Source of the DNA: Mesorhizobium prunaredense
GTDB lineage: Bacteria > Pseudomonadota > Alphaproteobacteria > Rhizobiales > Rhizobiaceae
NCBI RefSeq assembly: GCF_900156895.1
Contig: NZ_FTPD01000067.1
Span: 202,444 to 266,443 of the forward strand
Reading direction: 5' to 3'
Length of the DNA stretch: 64,000 nt
Shown here: piece after piece, positions 23,612-32,636 of the stretch
Numbering within the stretch: the first letter of the stretch is position 1
Layout: the number at the start of each line of letters is the position of its first letter
The notes under the pieces: model-generated
Database searches by the model: none
What the model saw: only the letters and a program-made list of their open reading frames with translations
Told to the model about the DNA's origin: nothing
Program-made: the position numbers and the translations under genes

Positions 23612-24664
23612 ATGGACACGCTGAGAATGGAGACGGGCGCGGCGATCGACCGGGCGATGGGTGCGCTTGTCGGCGGGGCGCTGGGCGATGCCCTCGGCAT
23701 GCCGACGCAGCTTTTGTCGCCGGCCCGCATCGGCGAGCTCTACGGTCCTGTCGAGGATTTCGTCGCGCCCGCCGCCGACCATCCGGTGTCGAAGGGCCTG
23801 GCCGCCGGCACTGTCACCGACGACACCGAACAGGCGCTGCTGCTCGGCCGCATCCTGGTCGCTTCAGGCGACGGCTTCGACCACACGCGCTGGGTCAAGG
23901 CGCTGCTCGACTGGGAGCGCGAGGTCAAGGCGCGCGGCAGCTACGATCTGCTCGGACCTTCGACCAAGCGCGCCATCGACGCCATCAACGACGGCGTGCC
24001 GGCCGAGGAGGCGGGGCGCAGCGGCGACACCAATGGCGCGGCGATGCGCATCGCGCCGGTCGGCATCATGATGCCGCTGGAGCCACTCGACGCGCTGGTC
24101 GCCAAGGTGGCGGAAACCTGCCGGGCGACGCACAACACCTCGATAGCCATTGCCGCGGCGGCTGCCGTTGCCGCCGCCGTCAGCTGTGGCGTTGCCGGCG
24201 GCGACTGGGCCGCCGCCTCGGATCGCGCGGTCGTGGCGGCCAGGCAGGGCGCGGAACGCGGTCACTGGACCACCGGCGGCGACATCGCCGCGCGCATCGA
24301 CTGGGCGAGGGGCCTGGTTCGCGGCAACGCTGTCACCGACGGCATCCGGCTGATCGTCGACCTGGTCGGCACCGGCGTCGCCAGCCAGGAATCGGTTCCG
24401 GCGGCCTTCGCGGTGCTGGAAATCGCCGGCGGCGATCCCTGGCGGGCGGCCGTCATCAGCGCCAATCTCGGCGGCGACACCGACACGATCGGCGCCATTG
24501 CCGCCGGCATGGCAGGCGCCTGCGCCGGCTTTTGCCGATTGCCGCAGGAACACGTCGTCCGGCTTAAAGGCCTCGACATGGCTCAGGTGCGCGCGCTCGC
24601 CGCCGACCTGGTCGCGGCGCGGATGGCGAAAAGCAGCCGCTCCGGCAAGGACGCGGCGGCATGA
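23612..24664 (+). CDS. ADP-ribosylglycohydrolase family protein
   Basis: A 350-residue cytoplasmic hydrolase of the ARH/DraG family. The glycine-rich start GALVGGALGDALGMP (residues about 14-28), VTDDTEQALLLGRIL (about 69-83, Asp-Asp metal ligands) and GGDTDTIGAIAAGMAGA (about 288-304, second metal motif) are all intact, so a binuclear metal site is expected. Family members cleave ADP-ribose or other N-/O-glycosidic bonds. It lies three bases after the regulator gene, and its stop overlaps the kinase start. Its place between a regulator and a sugar kinase argues for nutrient catabolism rather than protein deribosylation. Confidence 0.85.
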   Translation: MDTLRMETGAAIDRAMGALVGGALGDALGMPTQLLSPARIGELYGPVEDFVAPAADHPVSKGLAAGTVTDDTEQALLLGRILVASGDGFDHTRWVKALLDWEREVKARGSYDLLGPSTKRAIDAINDGVPAEEAGRSGDTNGAAMRIAPVGIMMPLEPLDALVAKVAETCRATHNTSIAIAAAAAVAAAVSCGVAGGDWAAASDRAVVAARQGAERGHWTTGGDIAARIDWARGLVRGNAVTDGIRLIVDLVGTGVASQESVPAAFAVLEIAGGDPWRAAVISANLGGDTDTIGAIAAGMAGACAGFCRLPQEHVVRLKGLDMAQVRALAADLVAARMAKSSRSGKDAAA

Positions 24665-25677
24665 GCGGAGCTCAGCCTGACATGAGCGGAGCTCAGCCTG
24701 ACATGAGCGGGCGTCTCGTCCATATCGGCAGCGCGGTGGTCGATTATGTCTACCATATCGACGCCTTGCCTGAGCCCGGCACCGAAAAGACCGCATCAAG
24801 CTATGCCCAGGTCGCCGGCGGCGGCTTCAACATGATGGTCGCGGCCAGCCGCACCGGCATGAAGGTCGTCTTCGGCGGCCAGCTCGGCAGTGGACCGAAT
24901 GGCGACTTCCTGCGCGCCGCCTTTGCCGCCGAAGGGATCGCTACGCTGACCCCGCCATCGCCGGTGATGGACAGCGGCAATTGCGTCGCCATGATCAGCA
25001 GCGACGCGGAGCGCACCTTCGTGTCATCGCCCGGCGCCGAGAGTGTGCTCAGCCTCGGCATGATGGCGCCTGTCCGGATTGCGCCGGGGGATTGGGTGTT
25101 CGCCTCCGGCTACACGCTGAGCTATCCCGGCAGCCGCGACGCGCTGGCCGACTGGATCGAGGCGCTGCCGGCGGAGATTCCCCTGGTCTTCGATCCGACG
25201 CCTGTCGTCTCGGAGATTCCGCGCGCCATTCTCGACCGGGTGCTGGCGCGCACGAACTGGGCGAGCTGCAACACCGTCGAAGCGGCCGAGATCGCCGGGC
25301 GCGGCGATGTCGAGGCCGTTGCTGCCCGGCTACTGGCCAGCCACTGCCCGAGCGCCGAGGGGGTCGTCATCCGCGCCGGGGCAAAAGGCTGCTTCGTGCG
25401 GCTGGCGGATGGCGGCGCCAAGGCCATACAAGGTTTCAACGTCACCGCCGTCGATACCAACGGCGCCGGCGACACGCATATCGGCGCCTTCGTCAGCGCG
25501 CTGTCGCGCGGCGTGCCGCCCTTCGCAGCGGCGGGCTATGCCAATGCGGCGGCGGCGCTCTCGGTCACCCGCCATGGCGGGTCGTCGGCGCCGACCGACG
25601 AGGAGATCCAGACATTCCTCAGCCATGACGATCGATCGACGACCGTGCAGAGGCGGAAGCAAGAGGCCCATTTCTGA
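24661..25677 (+). CDS. PfkB-family carbohydrate kinase
   Basis: A kinase of up to 338 residues. A GGG substrate motif (QVAGGGFNMMVAASRTGM) is near residue 55, and the PfkB signature DTNGAGDTHIGAFVSAL (about 264-280) holds the catalytic Asp and anion hole. It should phosphorylate a sugar or nucleoside, in the ribokinase group. ATGA overlaps the preceding stop. The first 42 bases are two identical 21-bp units, each ATGAGCGG..., so three in-frame ATGs (24661, 24682, 24703) are possible; the family start aligns best with the third. Confidence 0.85.
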   Translation: MSGAQPDMSGAQPDMSGRLVHIGSAVVDYVYHIDALPEPGTEKTASSYAQVAGGGFNMMVAASRTGMKVVFGGQLGSGPNGDFLRAAFAAEGIATLTPPSPVMDSGNCVAMISSDAERTFVSSPGAESVLSLGMMAPVRIAPGDWVFASGYTLSYPGSRDALADWIEALPAEIPLVFDPTPVVSEIPRAILDRVLARTNWASCNTVEAAEIAGRGDVEAVAARLLASHCPSAEGVVIRAGAKGCFVRLADGGAKAIQGFNVTAVDTNGAGDTHIGAFVSALSRGVPPFAAAGYANAAAALSVTRHGGSSAPTDEEIQTFLSHDDRSTTVQRRKQEAHF

Positions 25678-25733
25678 CAGCCTAAATGATGTAACAAGCC
25701 CCGCCAACCGGGCAAACAATGAGAGGAACGAAC

Positions 25734-26795
25734 ATGCGCATGCCCAAACTGACTGCTTTTCTGACGGCGACTGCCGTCTTCACCTCCGTGCTCACCCTGG
25801 CCGCCACTGCCGCCGAAGTGCATGTGCTCAACTGGAAGGGCTACGGCGCCGACGAGCCCTGGGCCATCGCCGCCTTCGAGAAGGTGACCGGCAACAAGGT
25901 CGTCAACGACTTCTTCAATTCCGAACAGGAAATGCTGACCAAGCTGAGGACCAATCCCGGCCTCTACGACGTCGTCATGATCAACGCAGCCTTCAACGAC
26001 CAGGCGATGGCGGAAAAACTGATCCAGCCGATCGATGTCTCGAAAATCCCCAACTATGCCGACATCAGCCCGGACAAGGCGGGTTCGCCGATGCTTGTCC
26101 GCGACGGCAAGGTCCATGGCGTGCCATGGGTGTGGGGGCTGACTGCGCTCGCCATCAACGAGAAAGCCTTCGAGACGCCGCCGACCAGCATCGCCGAGAT
26201 GTGGAACGAGGCGCATAAGGGCCGCGTCACCATTCGCGACGATGCCGTCGAAGCGGTCCAGTTCGGCGCCATCGCCACCGGCCAAAACATCAACGATGTA
26301 AGGGATATGGAGGCGGTCAAGGCGAAGCTGACCTCGCTGATGCCGCAGATCAAGACGTTCTGGAGCTCGGAAAACGACTGGAACCAGATGGTCGCCTCCA
26401 ATCAGATCGACATCGGCACTTATTGGAGCGGATCGGCCGACCGCGCCAAGACGCATTTCAAGCTGCCGGTTTCGCTGGTCATCCCCGGGGAAGGCGCCGT
26501 CGCCTGGCTCGACGCCTTCTCCATCCCGGTCGGCGCCAAGAACGTCGCCGGCGCCGAGGCCTTCATCAACTACATGATCGACCCGAAGTTCTACGTCGAA
26601 TGGGTCACCAAGGTCGGCGCGCCGGTGTCGGCCAACGCCAAGGCGGTCGCCGCCCTTCCCGAAGACGCCTTCAATCGCAAGGTGATGGGCGACCCCGATG
26701 TCGCCAAGCGCATCCAGTTCCAGGCGCCGATCAGCGATGCGCAGCGCGAGGCTTATCTGGCGCTGTGGCAGGAACTGAAGGTCAATGTGAAGTAA
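25734..26795 (+). CDS. ABC transporter substrate-binding protein (PotD/PotF type)
   Basis: A 353-residue periplasmic binding protein with signal peptide (residues 1-26, ending ATAAE). The mature N-terminus VHVLNWKGYGADEPWAIAAF and the later region WSGSADRAKTHFKLPVSLVI, PGEGAVAWLDAFSIP are typical of the polyamine/opine family-1 group. The ligand is probably a small cationic or amino compound. GAGAGGAACG precedes ATG 25734. It starts a four-gene importer. A 16-bp tandem repeat that includes the stop codon follows it (26787-26825). Confidence 0.85.
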   Translation: MRMPKLTAFLTATAVFTSVLTLAATAAEVHVLNWKGYGADEPWAIAAFEKVTGNKVVNDFFNSEQEMLTKLRTNPGLYDVVMINAAFNDQAMAEKLIQPIDVSKIPNYADISPDKAGSPMLVRDGKVHGVPWVWGLTALAINEKAFETPPTSIAEMWNEAHKGRVTIRDDAVEAVQFGAIATGQNINDVRDMEAVKAKLTSLMPQIKTFWSSENDWNQMVASNQIDIGTYWSGSADRAKTHFKLPVSLVIPGEGAVAWLDAFSIPVGAKNVAGAEAFINYMIDPKFYVEWVTKVGAPVSANAKAVAALPEDAFNRKVMGDPDVAKRIQFQAPISDAQREAYLALWQELKVNVK

Positions 26796-26851
26796 CGGCT
26801 GGGTGAAGTAACGGCTGGGTGAAATAGCGGCCGACTTTCGGGGAGGAGCAA

Positions 26852-27721
26852 ATGGCAGGACAGGTCGCGACCGGGTCGAGGAGCGGATTGCGATCGGCTT
26901 TGCCCCTGCTCCTGCCCGCCTATCTCTGGCTGACGGTGGCGATCTTTTTGCCGCTGTCGGCCATGGTGTTCTTCTCCTTCATGACCGAACTGCCGCTGTC
27001 GGGCAAAGCGTGGTCGTTCACGCTGGACAATTATGCCACCTTCTTCTCGCAAGGCCTCTACTGGACGCTGCTGCTGGCCTCGCTCCGGCTCGGGCTCGAG
27101 GTGACGCTGTGGTGCGTCGTCATTGGCTATCCCGCGGCCTATGTGCTGGCCAAGGTGCTGAGGGGACGCAGCCGCGAGGCGATCTTCCTGCTCGTCATCC
27201 TGCCGTTCTGGTCGAACGGCCTGGTGCGCATCTTCTCCTGGGCGATGGTGCTGCGCGAAGGCGGCATTCTCGACACCGCACTCAACGCCGTGCTGCCGTT
27301 CAAGATCAACATCGACCTGATGTATTCCTATCCGGCCGTCATCATTGGCCTGGTGCACTCCTACGTGCCCTACATGGTGCTGACCTGTTACCTGACGCTG
27401 CAGGCCATCGACGATTCGCTGATCGAGGCAGGACGCTCGCTCGGCGCCTCGCGGCTGCAGATGCTGAAACGGGTGATCATCCCGCTGTCGATGCCGGGGC
27501 TGGTCGCCGGAGCGGCGCTGATCTTCGTTCCCGTCGTCGGCTCCTTCATGGAACCGCGTATCCTCGGTGGCCGCACCGGCACTTTTTACGGCACGGTCAT
27601 CGAGGACCAGTTCGTCGCCGTGTTCAACTGGCCGCTTGGTGCAGCGCTGTCCTTCATCCTGCTGGCCGTCGTGCTGGTCATCCTGGCATTGGCGTCGCCG
27701 GTGTTGCGGAGGGCTGCGTGA
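26852..27721 (+). CDS. ABC transporter permease (PotB type)
   Basis: A 289-residue inner-membrane permease with six helices. The cytoplasmic EAA loop, EAGRSLGASRLQMLKRVIIP (residues about 193-212), contacts the ATPase. It partners the permease that starts at its own stop codon (TGATG, 27719-27723). GGGGAGGAG is the ribosome site. PotB relatives import spermidine, putrescine, opines or related amines; the exact substrate is not deducible. Confidence 0.85.
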   Translation: MAGQVATGSRSGLRSALPLLLPAYLWLTVAIFLPLSAMVFFSFMTELPLSGKAWSFTLDNYATFFSQGLYWTLLLASLRLGLEVTLWCVVIGYPAAYVLAKVLRGRSREAIFLLVILPFWSNGLVRIFSWAMVLREGGILDTALNAVLPFKINIDLMYSYPAVIIGLVHSYVPYMVLTCYLTLQAIDDSLIEAGRSLGASRLQMLKRVIIPLSMPGLVAGAALIFVPVVGSFMEPRILGGRTGTFYGTVIEDQFVAVFNWPLGAALSFILLAVVLVILALASPVLRRAA

Positions 27722-28509
27722 TGGCGACGACGCGTTTCCTGGAATGGTGTGGGCGCCTCTACATCTGGCTGCTGCTCGCCTTCCTCTACCTGCCGATCAT
27801 CATCATGGCGCTGATGTCGTTCAACGTCTCGCCCTTCTACCAGTTGCCGTTCGAATGGACGACGGAGTGGTACGCGTCGCTGTGGCAGAACGACCAGCTG
27901 ATCTCGGCCACCTGGAACAGCATAAAGATCGCCATCATCAGCACCATCATCGCCACGGTGCTCGGCTCGGCGGCATCGCTGGCGCTCTATCGCCATGAAT
28001 TTCGCGGCAAGAAAGTTCTGCAAGCGCTGCTGTTTCCGCCGATCGCCATTCCGTGGCTGATCACCGGCACGGCGATGCTGATCTTCTTCTTCGGCGTCGG
28101 CATCGGGCGAGGGCTGTTCGCGATCCTGCTCGGCCATGTCGCGCTGGCGCTGCCCTATGTCATCGTCGTCGTCTCGGCCCGGCTGCAGACCTTTGCGCCG
28201 GAGCTTGAGGAAGCGGCGCGATCGCTGGGCGCCAACCAGTGGCAGGTGACTTCGCGGGTGACGCTGCCCTGGATCATGCCGGGCGTCATCGCCGGCGGGC
28301 TGTTCGCCTTTGCCGTGTCGTTCGACCAGTTCGTGGTGTCCTACTTCCTGTCGACGCCGGGCCAGACGACGTTGCCGGTCGAGATCTACGCCGCGATCCG
28401 CAAGGGTTTCACGCCGGAGATCAATGCCGTCTCGACGATCATCATCGTCGTCTCGATGGCGCTGATGCTGCTTACGGCACGGTTCTTCAAATTCGGCGGA
28501 GAGAAATAA
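27721..28509 (+). CDS. ABC transporter permease (PotC type)
   Basis: A 262-residue second permease of the PotABCD-type importer with six helices; the N-terminus has the typical LYIWLLLAFLYLPIIIMALM. The EAA motif EEAARSLGANQWQVTSRVTLP sits near residues 162-182. It is translationally coupled both to the upstream permease (TGATG) and to the downstream ATPase (TAATG, 28507-28511). No anomalies. Confidence 0.85.
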   Translation: MATTRFLEWCGRLYIWLLLAFLYLPIIIMALMSFNVSPFYQLPFEWTTEWYASLWQNDQLISATWNSIKIAIISTIIATVLGSAASLALYRHEFRGKKVLQALLFPPIAIPWLITGTAMLIFFFGVGIGRGLFAILLGHVALALPYVIVVVSARLQTFAPELEEAARSLGANQWQVTSRVTLPWIMPGVIAGGLFAFAVSFDQFVVSYFLSTPGQTTLPVEIYAAIRKGFTPEINAVSTIIIVVSMALMLLTARFFKFGGEK

Positions 28510-29573
28510 TGGCCGGCGTGCAGGTAGCGAATTTGTCGCGCAGCTTCGGCGCGCACAAGGCGCTGGACGACGTCTCGATCGATTTCGCCGACGGTGGTTT
28601 TTATGCGCTGCTCGGGCCGTCGGGCAGCGGCAAGACCACGCTCTTGCGCCAGATCGCCGGCTTCGATTTCCCCGACTCCGGCCGCATCGCGATCGGCGGC
28701 GAGGGCGTCGAGCGGGTGCCGGTCGAGAAGCGGCGCATCGGCATGGTGTTCCAGAACTATGCGCTGTTTCCCAATATGAGCGTCGCCGACAATGTCGGCT
28801 TCGGTCTTTCGGTGCGCCGGCAAGCCAAGGCAACGATAGCCGGCGAGGTGCAGCGCGCGCTCGACCTGGTGCAGCTCGGCAAGCTCGGCGGCCGCCGCCC
28901 GCACCAGCTGTCCGGCGGCCAGCGCCAGCGCGTCGCGCTGGCGCGCGCCATCGTCACCAAGCCGCGCGTGCTTTTGCTCGACGAGCCGCTGGGGGCGCTC
29001 GACAAGGCGCTGCGCGTCGACATGCAGATCGAGCTGAAACGCATCCAGCGCGAGATCGGCATCACCACCATCTTCGTTACCCACGACCAGGAAGAAGCGC
29101 TGACGATGAGCGACCGCATCGGCATCCTGCGCGACGGTCGGCTGGTGCAGGAAGGACCGCCGGAGGAGATCTACGACAGGCCGAAGAGCGAGTTCGCCGC
29201 CACCTTCCTCGGCGACGCCAACATTTTTCGCGGCGAGACCACCGGCGCCGGCATTAGGCTGCCCGATGGCACGGCGATCGCCGCCGGCGCGGGCGCGACG
29301 CTCGCCGCCGGCACCAAGGCCAGCTGCGCGGTGCGGCCCGAACGCATCCGCATCGCTACCGATTCAGGGACGCCTGATCCGAACGCCAATTTGCTCCGGG
29401 GCCAGGTTTCCAAGCGCATCTTCGCCGGCAGCAACAGTACCTATTTCGTCGATCGCGACGGGCAAACGCTCAAGGTCATCGTGCAGAACACAGGCGTTGA
29501 AAGGTTGGCGGAGGGGCAAGAAGTGGTGCTGCGCTGGTCGCCGGAGAGCACGGTGCTGATCGCGGCGGGCTAA
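28509..29573 (+). CDS. ABC transporter ATP-binding protein (PotA type)
   Basis: A 354-residue ATPase that powers the importer. Walker A is GPSGSGKTT (residues about 36-44), Q-loop VFQNYALF, signature LSGGQRQRVALARA, Walker B LLLDEP, H-loop VTHDQ. Residues about 240-354 form the TOBE/OB domain (ANLLRGQVSKRIFAGSNS), found in ATPases of the polyamine and sugar groups. All catalytic residues are conserved, in contrast to the ATPase pair at 36539 and 37834. Confidence 0.9.
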   Translation: MAGVQVANLSRSFGAHKALDDVSIDFADGGFYALLGPSGSGKTTLLRQIAGFDFPDSGRIAIGGEGVERVPVEKRRIGMVFQNYALFPNMSVADNVGFGLSVRRQAKATIAGEVQRALDLVQLGKLGGRRPHQLSGGQRQRVALARAIVTKPRVLLLDEPLGALDKALRVDMQIELKRIQREIGITTIFVTHDQEEALTMSDRIGILRDGRLVQEGPPEEIYDRPKSEFAATFLGDANIFRGETTGAGIRLPDGTAIAAGAGATLAAGTKASCAVRPERIRIATDSGTPDPNANLLRGQVSKRIFAGSNSTYFVDRDGQTLKVIVQNTGVERLAEGQEVVLRWSPESTVLIAAG

Positions 29574-29641
29574 TAAAAGCTGGCGATCCGTCCCACCTGT
29601 CCCGCTGTCTGTCGAGCAAAATGGGGCGCCGGAGCATGCCG

Positions 29642-30889
29642 ATGATGCTGAAATTGACGGCCGAAGACCAGTCGATGCTCGACGGCGAGCACGGCCGGGC
29701 CGTGGCCGCCGCCATGAAAATACTGGTCGCCTTTTCCAACGCAGTCGGCGCGCGCCAGTTGTTGGACATTGCCGGCGCGCATATCGACGGCTGCCTTTAT
29801 CACGGCCAGGCCAGCCTCGATTTCGTCGAAAGGCTGGTCGAGGGCGGCGGCCGTGTTCGGGTGCCGACGACACTGAATGTCGGTTCCTTCGACCTCATCC
29901 ATCCCGGGCTGGTGAAGATGCCGGCCGCACAAGAAGTGCCGGCGCGGCGGCTGATGAAGGCGCATCTGGAGCTCGGCTGCCAGGCGACCTTCACCTGCGC
30001 GCCCTATCAGACGCGGTTCCGGCCGGCTTTCGGCGAGCAGATCGCCTGGGGCGAGTCCAACGCCATCGTCTTTGCCAATTCGGTGATCGGGGCGCGGACC
30101 AATCGCTATGGCGATTTCATCGATCTGTGCTGCGCAATGACCGGGCGCGCGCCAGCCTGGGGACTGCATCTCAGCGAAAACCGGCGCGGCCAGCTCCTGT
30201 TCGAGCTGACCGGTTCTTTCGAGCCTGCCGATGCCCTGTTCGTCGGCGTCGGGCTTATTGTCGGGCAAAGGAGTGGCGACCGCATTCCGGTCATATCGGG
30301 CCTGCCGCAGCCGCGCGACGAGGATCAGCTGAAGGCGCTTGGCGCGGCGGCGGCAACGACGGGTGCGGTGGCGCTGTTTCATGCGGTCGGCATCACGCCG
30401 GAAGCAAGGTCGCTCGACGAGGCATTTCGCGGCATGGCGCCGGAGGCGACCATCCGGATCTGTCGCGCCGACATCGACCAGGCGCTGGCAAAACTGTCGA
30501 GCGTCCCCGAGGGAGCGCCGCTTGCGGCCGTATCGCTCGGCACGCCGCATTTCTCCCATGACGAGTGGACGCGCCTGCTGCCTATGCTGCGCGAGGTGGC
30601 GCCGGGCAGGGGCATCCCGATCTACGTCAACACCGGGCGCGCCACTTTGAAGAGATTGCAGGACGAGGGCGAACTGCACGATGCGGAAAAGCTCAACCTC
30701 ATTCCGGTTACGGATACCTGCACCTATGTCACCTCGGTGCTCGCGCGTCTCGACGGCGTGGTGATGACCAATTCCGGCAAATGGGCACATTACGCGCCCG
30801 GCAATATCGGCGTGTCGGTGGCCTTCGGCGACCTGGAAGACTGCGTTCGCTCGGCCGCTGCCGGGCACGTCGTGCGAGGCGCGCGATGA
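29642..30889 (+). CDS. Aconitase X catalytic (large) subunit
   Basis: A 415-residue protein of the AcnX family, starting MMLKLTAEDQSMLDGEHG. Cys-containing motifs TCAPYQTRF, DLCCAMTGR and DTCTYVTSV probably supply iron-sulfur ligands. Characterised relatives are cis-3-hydroxy-L-proline dehydratase (bacteria) and mevalonate-5-phosphate dehydratase (archaea). ATG 29642 is chosen over 29621 and 29636 because GGAGC lies seven bases upstream and the family starts there. It overlaps the small subunit by ATGA. Adjacent import genes for an amino-type ligand favour a hydroxyproline-like substrate. Confidence 0.85.
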   Translation: MMLKLTAEDQSMLDGEHGRAVAAAMKILVAFSNAVGARQLLDIAGAHIDGCLYHGQASLDFVERLVEGGGRVRVPTTLNVGSFDLIHPGLVKMPAAQEVPARRLMKAHLELGCQATFTCAPYQTRFRPAFGEQIAWGESNAIVFANSVIGARTNRYGDFIDLCCAMTGRAPAWGLHLSENRRGQLLFELTGSFEPADALFVGVGLIVGQRSGDRIPVISGLPQPRDEDQLKALGAAAATTGAVALFHAVGITPEARSLDEAFRGMAPEATIRICRADIDQALAKLSSVPEGAPLAAVSLGTPHFSHDEWTRLLPMLREVAPGRGIPIYVNTGRATLKRLQDEGELHDAEKLNLIPVTDTCTYVTSVLARLDGVVMTNSGKWAHYAPGNIGVSVAFGDLEDCVRSAAAGHVVRGAR

Positions 30890-31317
30890 GCGAACAGGAC
30901 AGTCGAGCGCTGAACAGAGTTGGCACGTTCCAGCTTGCCGGCGAGGCGCAAGGATCGGCGCTGGTGCTGTCGCATGCGCTCAGCTTCTGGGGCGGTGTCG
31001 ATGCCGAAACGGGCGACATCATCGACCGTTCGCATCCGGGCGGCAACGTCGCCGGCAAGATCCTGGTGATGGCATCCGGGCGGGGGTCGTCGTCCTCGTC
31101 GTCGGTTCTGGCGGAGGCGATCCGCCGGGGCACGGCGCCGGCCGGCATCATCCTGGAGTGGCCCGACCCGATCCTGGCCGTCGGTGCTATCGTCGCCGAG
31201 TTCCTCTACGAAATCAGCATGCCGCTGGTCGTCTGCGACATATCGGGTATTGTCTCCGGCGACCGGATCGCGATCGGCCTCGGCGAGGGTGACCGGGCGA
31301 TGGTGAGCAGGATCTAG
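30886..31317 (+). CDS. Aconitase X swivelling (small) subunit
   Basis: A 143-residue protein of the DUF126 / AcnX swivel-domain family. The segment LSFWGGVDAETGDIIDRSHP, followed by NVAGKILVMASGRGSSSSSS, is the signature; the Ser-rich loop binds substrate in aconitases. It completes the dehydratase with the large subunit, to which it is coupled (ATGA). In many bacteria the two parts are fused; here they are separate. It is the last gene of the run from 22884. Confidence 0.85.
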   Translation: MSEQDSRALNRVGTFQLAGEAQGSALVLSHALSFWGGVDAETGDIIDRSHPGGNVAGKILVMASGRGSSSSSSVLAEAIRRGTAPAGIILEWPDPILAVGAIVAEFLYEISMPLVVCDISGIVSGDRIAIGLGEGDRAMVSRI

Positions 31318-31604
31318 CCGGCCGTCAGTCCTGCCGCGCCCCGCCGCCAATAGGCCGCCGCCAGCGTCTCGTCGCGGCCAAGCCCGACCGTGCCGCGCCA
31401 GTGTTCGCGAACGATCCTGGCGGCAGCCGCTTCCGCCGCGAACCGCCCGAAGGCCGAACCGTTTGGCATGCGGAGGCGATCCCGGTCCTCCTCGTCCCCG
31501 AAGACAATAGCCCGCACGGCATCGAACTCAAGATTAGCCTGATCGCCGCAGCGCCACAGCCCGCGCTTGCTGGCGCGGCCTCTCTTAATCCCGGGAGCTT
31601 CCGT
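31318..31604. other. Intergenic between convergent operons
   Basis: This gap lies between the AcnX small subunit and the convergent LacI-type gene. A 67-codon minus-strand frame (31314-31517) contains a PNGSAFGRFAAEAAAARIV stretch, which may be the eroded end of a lost gene; no ribosome site or family supports it as a gene. No T-tract terminator is seen. Confidence 0.4.
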
Positions 31605-32636
31605 TCAGATCTCCGGAATACTTTCCCTGAAGATCACCTGCAGCCTTGGCTGGTGCAGTTCGTAGGGCAAGCCCCTGATCGCGTGGGTCAAGGTGTTGAG
31701 CGCTTCGCGGGCCTCGACGCGCGGGTTCTGGTCGATGACCGCATCGAGCGTGCCGTCGAGCAAAAGCTCCTTGGTGCCTTCGGTCACCTCATGGCCGAGA
31801 AACACGGTCGACAGCGCTCGCCCCCGCTCCTTGAGCGCGCGGGCGATGCCGGTGTTGCCGGCGCCGACATTGTAGATCGCGGCCAGGTCCGGATGCCTGT
31901 CCAGCAGGGCGGAGGCCTCCGCATAGGCCTTTTCCCGGTCGTCGAGCATCTCGCGCATCTCGACGATCTGCAGATTGGGCGATTCTTCCGTCAATATGTG
32001 GCGGAACCCCATCTCACGTTCCTCATGGCCTCGGTAGGAGAGCGAGCCGGCGAACAACGCGACCTTGCCCGGACGCTCAGCGCCCATGAAGCGGTTCAGC
32101 AGGTAGCCGGCGAGCCGGCCGGCGGCGCGGTTATCGATGCCGATATAGGCGACCCTCGGCACATGCAGGATGTCGGACGCGATGGTGACGACCTTGACGC
32201 CGCTGGCCGACAGCGAGCGGATCGCCTCGCGGACCGTCGGGTGATCGAGCGCGATGACGCCGACGCCCTGCGTCTGGCCGCGCAATTCCTGCAGCAGGCG
32301 GGCAAGCCGGTCGGGATTGAAGCCTTCGATCGTGGCGACGCGAACATCGAGGTCTGGCCGCGATTGCGCCTGCGCCTCGATGTGCCGGTGCAGCATCTTG
32401 ATGAACGAATTGGTGCCGGCGGGCAGGGCGAAGTCGAGCCGTATCACATCACCGGACAGCGCGTTGCGCGTGATCGGGCTGTTCGAATTTTCAGCGATGT
32501 AGCCAAGCCGCTGCGCCGTCTCCAGCACGACCTCGCGGGTGCGCGCCCTGACCCCGGCGCGGTTGTTGAGCACACGATCGACCGTCGCGGCTGAAACGCC
32601 GGCTTCCCGGGCTATGTCTGTCAGGGTGGACCGCAC
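31605..32636 (-). CDS. LacI-family transcriptional regulator
   Basis: A 343-residue regulator. The N-terminal HTH is TLTDIAREAGVSAATVDRVL (residues about 4-23), with the hinge helix region at about 45-60. The rest is a periplasmic-binding-protein-like domain (DHPTVREAIRSLSASGVKVV, VAYIGIDNRAAGRLAGYLLN, NVGAGNTGIARALKERG), close to the ribose/xylose-binding group. It is divergent from the transporter operon that begins at 33017 and probably represses it until its ligand is present. Confidence 0.9.
   Translation of the reverse strand: MRSTLTDIAREAGVSAATVDRVLNNRAGVRARTREVVLETAQRLGYIAENSNSPITRNALSGDVIRLDFALPAGTNSFIKMLHRHIEAQAQSRPDLDVRVATIEGFNPDRLARLLQELRGQTQGVGVIALDHPTVREAIRSLSASGVKVVTIASDILHVPRVAYIGIDNRAAGRLAGYLLNRFMGAERPGKVALFAGSLSYRGHEEREMGFRHILTEESPNLQIVEMREMLDDREKAYAEASALLDRHPDLAAIYNVGAGNTGIARALKERGRALSTVFLGHEVTEGTKELLLDGTLDAVIDQNPRVEAREALNTLTHAIRGLPYELHQPRLQVIFRESIPEI

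Noticed and set aside
29621..29641. ATG 29621 as start of aconitase X.
   Set aside because: The added MGRRSMP is not family-like and lacks a ribosome site; ATG 29642 has GGAGC at a proper distance.
31314..31517. Minus-strand 67-codon frame as a real gene.
   Set aside because: It has no ribosome site or recognisable family, and it overlaps the end of the AcnX small subunit gene.
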